A stretch of 64,000 nt of DNA from Methanocorpusculum parvum (GTDB taxonomy: Archaea; Halobacteriota; Methanomicrobia; Methanomicrobiales; Methanocorpusculaceae), in contig LMVO01000001.1 in assembly GCA_002287215.1 (NCBI GenBank), forward strand, positions 173,470-237,469. The letters run 5' to 3'. The position numbers and the translations under genes were made by a program. Shown piece after piece: positions 60,247 through 64,000 of the stretch (positions are counted from its first letter, which is position 1; each line of letters starts with the position of its first letter). The notes under the pieces were generated by a model that was not told the DNA's origin, did no database searches, and saw nothing but the letters and a program-made list of their open reading frames with translations.

Positions 60247-62142
60247 TTATCCTTCCTTAATGGGATTCTTTTGTTTAAGTTTAATAAATGAGATAAGTAA
60301 TCCCATTAATTCTGCTATCGACTTATCCAACTTATGTGAGGATGAATTGTCTTCAAGAAGTTCTGAACTTGCATGAGCAAGAGGATTCTGATTTCTCAAT
60401 AATATAGCTTTCTCAAGTATTCCTTTTGAATCTGGTATTTCTTTGAAGGTCTTAATTAATTGATCTCTAGCAAAATATTTTTTGAAATCTACTGGCTTAT
60501 CTTTCAATCTGCAATCAACATTTGCCGTAACTCGTTCAAAGAAGGTTATGAAGTAAGCATATGCTTCCATCCAATTCTTGTTTTCTTTCTCAATTACATA
60601 CATCAGATAAAGATAATTTGCCGTATCGTCAGTATTAATATAATTACAGATACTTGAAATAATTGTATCCCCACTTAAATGTGAGATAAATGATTTTGTA
60701 CAAAATTTTGTGTTGTAAATAGTTAATTCTGGCACCCTTTGTTTAATAACATCCAGTAAATCTTGGTGTTTCACATTGCGTTTAATAAGATAATTTATTG
60801 CAATAGTTGTATCATAAGAATTCCATCGATTTGTTCTATCTCTATTAAATAATTCAGTTAACAGGTTTTTGATTGCCTCTTCAGAATTAGTTTGCATTAT
60901 AAGAATTGTAAGTCTTTTTGGATCTAAATGAATAAAACAAATATCTCTCTTTATCATATGTAACAAAAGAGTTACTGCCTCTATTCTTCTTGCAGATTCT
61001 GGATTGTCATATACAAAATAGTTGAGAATTTCTTGTGGTTGAAATTCAATCTCCGTTGTTGAATATACCTCAACTATTATTTCATTGTACGTCTTTACAG
61101 AGATTGAACCTTCAACTTCAAGTCTTTGATTTAATCTCTCTAAAAAATCAACAATACCATTCGGGAATATTTCTGGAACAGTATATTTTTCCTGTAATAC
61201 CGGTTCATCATAGAATGAATTTCGTAGTTCATCCAATATTTCATTTGAATTTTTCAGGCAGCATTTTAATGTATTCAATGATAATCCATATTTTTTTAAA
61301 ATGGATGCGTATTTGTTGAAAATTTCCAATGTAACTTTGCTGAGCTCTTGTAAAGATGAATCTGATTTTATAAGAATATACAAATCATCAACATATCTTA
61401 ACATTTTTATTTTGGTGATTTCTGGATAATGGCTCGCTGATAAATATTCGTAGAGTTCACGATCTATTGGTTCTAAATAAATTATTGTAGATAAATAGGA
61501 GGAAGCGACGCTGTTTTCAACAAGTGGAAATTTACCACTACCACAGTATGATAGGATGTTTTTATAGAGGTGCAGTAGAGATGGTGATATGATTGTTTCA
61601 TTGATATTAACATTTTCATCAATTTCTGCCATCAAAGTATTGAGTTTAATATTGTCGTAAAAATTTCTAACATCTGTTTTTATGAAATAATCATAATTGG
61701 TTATTTCGCGATTAATTGATGCAAAAAACTCATAGTATGGTCTTTTGTAATGACAGTCCATATTTTGATAATTCCCTCCATAAAATACTTCAATTTCAGG
61801 CGGACGTTTAGATTGATATTTATCAGCTATAGTTTTCCCAATACACTGCAATATCAGATATAATAATGGGGAGATCAATGTAGCATTACGAAAACTACCA
61901 TCGCTTTTTTGTAAGTAGTTCTCTGTTCTAAACATAACTGACGAAAACAATACGCAATGCCCGTGATTAATATATTTATTAAAGAAATCTTCACTTTTTA
62001 TGTAATATATCTCGCTCTTCTCAAGTTTAGAATAGGGAAACCATTGCAAATAAGAATAGAGGTTCGCTGATCTCTTTGAGAGATACATATCACATACCTT
62101 ATACCACGTATCATAACTAATTTCAAACATATTGCATACCAA
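60247..62142 (-). CDS. AbiA-like reverse transcriptase with C-terminal HEPN motif
   Basis: A 631-aa protein. Reverse-transcriptase motifs are FIKTDVRNFYDNI (D157), ENSVASSYLSTIIYLEPID and LRYVDDLYILIKS (YVDD, residues 250-253). The region 330-560 is purely helical and repeat-like. The C-terminus carries LLRNQNPLAHASSELL, R583 and H590, an R-X6-H HEPN signature. RT plus helical repeats plus HEPN is the plan of AbiA abortive-infection proteins, which block phage by protein-primed DNA synthesis or RNA cleavage. The gene is very AT-rich and lies just beyond attR. No retron RNA or second ORF is seen. Confidence 0.85.
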   Translation of the reverse strand: MVCNMFEISYDTWYKVCDMYLSKRSANLYSYLQWFPYSKLEKSEIYYIKSEDFFNKYINHGHCVLFSSVMFRTENYLQKSDGSFRNATLISPLLYLILQCIGKTIADKYQSKRPPEIEVFYGGNYQNMDCHYKRPYYEFFASINREITNYDYFIKTDVRNFYDNIKLNTLMAEIDENVNINETIISPSLLHLYKNILSYCGSGKFPLVENSVASSYLSTIIYLEPIDRELYEYLSASHYPEITKIKMLRYVDDLYILIKSDSSLQELSKVTLEIFNKYASILKKYGLSLNTLKCCLKNSNEILDELRNSFYDEPVLQEKYTVPEIFPNGIVDFLERLNQRLEVEGSISVKTYNEIIVEVYSTTEIEFQPQEILNYFVYDNPESARRIEAVTLLLHMIKRDICFIHLDPKRLTILIMQTNSEEAIKNLLTELFNRDRTNRWNSYDTTIAINYLIKRNVKHQDLLDVIKQRVPELTIYNTKFCTKSFISHLSGDTIISSICNYINTDDTANYLYLMYVIEKENKNWMEAYAYFITFFERVTANVDCRLKDKPVDFKKYFARDQLIKTFKEIPDSKGILEKAILLRNQNPLAHASSELLEDNSSSHKLDKSIAELMGLLISFIKLKQKNPIKEG

Positions 62143-62704
62143 TGATATTTTTATACATCATCACTTTATTTTCATCATCATCATCTATTCTCTTTCTTGA
62201 AAGCACTCTTTCAACTCCATTAAATCTCTGTATGTTTTTACAAAATGATAATCCGATATTTTGACACATTATCAAAATATGCGAAGTTAACTCATATAAA
62301 TCCCCACACTACTTAATACAATCTGGGAGAAGATTTTTATTATTACTGTCGGACTAACGTTGTGTCCCGACTTGCCGAAAACAGACCGTAGTTGTCAAAC
62401 GGGTTGTCAAGTGTTTGCGGGTTTATTTCAGCAATCGAAGGTATATTCTGGATTTGATTTTGGTATTTGTCTATTTTACCAACTTGACGAAGATGTGAAA
62501 AGAGGAGAGGGGGGAGAGTCGGATATGCCGGGCGAAGAGACTCCGCGGGCCTTTCTCTCTCTTTTGGGTAAAATAGTAAAATATAATAAAATAAAATAAT
62601 TATAATTATAATATAAGGTATTTTTCAATTTCAAGGAAGATATGGGCTTATTCTTGTTGTCAAACGATTCGACAAGTAGGTGACAAGTTGACAAATACGC
62701 TTGC
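62143..62704. other. AT-rich non-coding gap between abiA-like gene and DUF1848 gene
   Basis: 562 bp, no convincing gene. The left part should hold the promoter of the reverse-transcriptase gene. It contains the GTTGTCAAACG repeats listed separately and a purine-rich stretch (62497-62530). A 79-codon frame at 62360 lacks a ribosome site and family features. Confidence 0.45.
62391..62697. repeat. Repeated TTGTC/GACAA sites
   Basis: GTTGTCAAACG occurs at 62391-62401 and 62656-62666. In both places a second TTGTC or GACAA element follows within a few bases (TTGTCAAGT at 62404; GACAAGT at 62671; TGACAAGTTGACAA at 62681). The second cluster ends about 15 bp before the DUF1848 gene. It looks like a two-part operator. 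Confidence 0.5.
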
Positions 62705-62707
62705 GTG

Positions 62708-63703
62708 ATGCCGTCACTTTTCCCACCTCCCTTTTATCCTCCCGAAAAGAACATCTATCATAGTCAACCCGCCATGATCCTCAACACCGGAAGCAGAACA
62801 GACATCCCCGCTTTTTTCAGCGAATGGTTCTTCAACCGGATCCGCGAAGGATATGTCCTTGTTCGAAACCCGTATTATCCCCGTAAAGTTACGAAGTATT
62901 TGCTCGATCCTGACATCGTGGACTGTATAAACTTCTGCACCAAAAATCCTGAACCGATGCTTCCGCGGCTCCGCGAACTGGACGGATTCGGTCAGTTCTG
63001 GTATGTCACCATCACCCCGTACGGAAAAGAGATCGAACCAAACGTCCCTCCGGCAAAACAGGTGATCGATTCATTTCAGACACTTTCAGACCATGCCGGA
63101 CTCAGCCGGATCGGCTGGCGGTATGACCCGATTTTTCTGACCGAAACGTATTCTCTCGAGAATCACATCGCTTCGTTTGAAAAAATGGCCGCAGAACTTG
63201 CCGGATACACCGACGTCTGCGTCATCAGCTTTCTCGACCTCTATGAAAAAACCAGACGGAACTTCCCTGCCGGCAAAGAAGTGGAACAAACGGACCGCCT
63301 TGCTCTTGGAAAAGCCTTCTGTGAGATCGGCCGCGAGTATGGAATAACGATAAAATCCTGCGCAGAAGGCGTCGAACTCGCACCCTTCGGCGTTGATTGT
63401 TCCGGGTGTCTTACCCGCGAAGTCCTGGAGCGTGCCGTCGGTCAAAAACTTCGTCACGATCCCGGCAGCACATCGACACGCAGTTCATGCTCCTGTCTGC
63501 TGAACTGCGACATCGGAGCCTACAACACCTGCGGACACGGATGTGTCTACTGTTATGCGAATTATGATCAAAAAACCGTCCAAAACAATCGTTCGCTCCA
63601 TGACCCCTCATCACCATTTCTCATCGGCACATCGGTCGACGGCGATATCGTGATGAATGCCCGTCAGATCCGTCTGCGTGACGGCCAGACGCCTCTCTTC
63701 TGA
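62708..63703 (+). CDS. DUF1848 family protein (radical-SAM-like Cys motif)
   Basis: A 331-aa protein from ATG 62708; the family alignment favours ATG 62774 (MILNTGSRTDIPAFFSEWF), giving 309 aa. SRTDIPAF and VLVRNPYYPRKV near the start are typical of DUF1848. Near the C-terminus lies CGHGCVYCYANYD, a CxxxCxxC cluster site, with another Cys pair in FGVDCSGC. The position of the cluster motif at the C-terminus is a family trait. Activity unknown. Confidence 0.85.
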   Translation: MPSLFPPPFYPPEKNIYHSQPAMILNTGSRTDIPAFFSEWFFNRIREGYVLVRNPYYPRKVTKYLLDPDIVDCINFCTKNPEPMLPRLRELDGFGQFWYVTITPYGKEIEPNVPPAKQVIDSFQTLSDHAGLSRIGWRYDPIFLTETYSLENHIASFEKMAAELAGYTDVCVISFLDLYEKTRRNFPAGKEVEQTDRLALGKAFCEIGREYGITIKSCAEGVELAPFGVDCSGCLTREVLERAVGQKLRHDPGSTSTRSSCSCLLNCDIGAYNTCGHGCVYCYANYDQKTVQNNRSLHDPSSPFLIGTSVDGDIVMNARQIRLRDGQTPLF

Positions 63704-63801
63704 GCATTTTTCATTGGAGTTACGCTGTGTTGGTGTGGATTCAATTCAGGAAGGGTAAGGCTGGGTGTGGAAACATGAGATTATTTAACCGCGAATAAGC
63801 C

Positions 63802-64000
63802 CAAATGAGCTTTGCTCATTTGAGGCGGCACGCAAGCCTTCGGCTTGCACGCCTCCGCGAATTTTCGCGTTCGCAAATCAGAGATTTGCTCTCCGCTTCG
63901 GGCTTCCAGCCCTCGCTTGAATCGCATTTTTCTTGCGTTCGGGGACTCTGCTCCGGCTGATGCGTGCAAATCGAAGATTTGCGTGCCGCCTCAAATGGGC
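63802..64000. repeat. Array of short palindromes inside a larger inverted repeat
   Basis: Successive perfect stems: CAAATGAGC/GCTCATTTG (63802-63822), GCAAGCC/GGCTTGC (63832-63848), CGCGAA/TTCGCG (63856-63869), GCAAATC/GATTTGC (63873-63889), GGGCT/AGCCC (63900-63912) and GCAAATC/GATTTGC (63966-63982). Most loops are three bases. Around them, 63814-63833 is complementary to 63981-64000 except for one or two bases. The array reaches the window end, so its full size is unknown. A 62-codon minus-strand frame across it is probably not a gene. Confidence 0.65.

Noticed and set aside
60247..62142. Group II intron or retron reverse transcriptase
   Set aside because: No maturase domain, no intron ends and no ncRNA next to it; the C-terminal HEPN motif fits AbiA better.
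62360..62599. 79-aa ORF
   Set aside because: No ribosome site, no family features, and it crosses the repeated TTGTC sites.
63781..63969. 62-aa minus-strand ORF
   Set aside because: It lies entirely within the palindrome array and has no start signals.

Overview
The window comes from a methanogenic archaeon, most likely of the order Methanomicrobiales and probably Methanocorpusculum-like. This rests on formylmethanofuran dehydrogenase genes, two methanofuran-biosynthesis genes (mfnD-mfnF), archaeal ribosomal proteins S3ae and S15, a KEOPS Pcc1 subunit, archaeal SecF-SecD order and archaeal TATA-type promoters. The assignment to genus is an inference from gene content.

The first 42.6 kb is mostly core genome: the end of fwdA and fwdC; a siroheme sulfite-reductase-like protein and rubredoxin; mobB; two related cell-surface proteins; a MoxR-DUF58-VWA-BatD-like operon; a TiaS-like protein; an ECF transporter bracketed by secreted proteins, one with two DUF4430-like repeats; beta carbonic anhydrase; iscS-iscU; an Mrp/NBP35 ATPase; mfnD-mfnF; Nif3, SWIM and flavodoxin proteins; surE; tRNA-Met; thiE and thi4 behind a TPP riboswitch; secF-secD; carA-carB; and a ribosomal S15 / DHH / Pcc1 / S3ae cluster.

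At 42.6 kb a tRNA-Thr(GGT) gene carries an integrated element of about 17.4 kb. A perfect 49-bp direct repeat of the tRNA 3' part lies at 42631-42679 and again at 60022-60070, and a tyrosine integrase gene sits beside the second copy. The element is a defence island. It holds a complete type I restriction-modification operon (hsdR-hsdM-hsdS) with an overlapping DUF2971 gene, a prokaryotic viperin (radical-SAM ddhNTP synthase family) diverging from a CARF-like/winged-helix regulator, a small SMP-like gene behind the same operator, a 969-aa TPR protein ending in a HEPN RX4H motif, a ClpP-fold serine-dehydrogenase-proteinase homologue, a Doc/Fic toxin, small phage-like genes and an array of 63-bp tandem repeats next to a ribbon-helix-helix gene.

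The most notable result is the viperin module. The sequence GTTTC-N9-GAAAC-N-GTTTC occurs twice, 8 bp upstream of a TATA-like box each time: once in the viperin/regulator divergent promoter, where its N9 spacer is also a TATA box for the regulator, and once in front of the SMP-like gene. This predicts a small ligand-responsive antiviral regulon. A second result is the att site. In the excised circle the ribbon-helix-helix ORF, the att core and the integrase ORF would lie in one reading frame, interrupted only by a TGA inside the att core, so integration separates the integrase from its upstream partner and probably its promoter.

Just outside the element (60.2-62.1 kb) lies an AbiA-like reverse transcriptase with a C-terminal HEPN RX6H motif. 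The window closes with a DUF1848 protein and a dense array of small palindromes.
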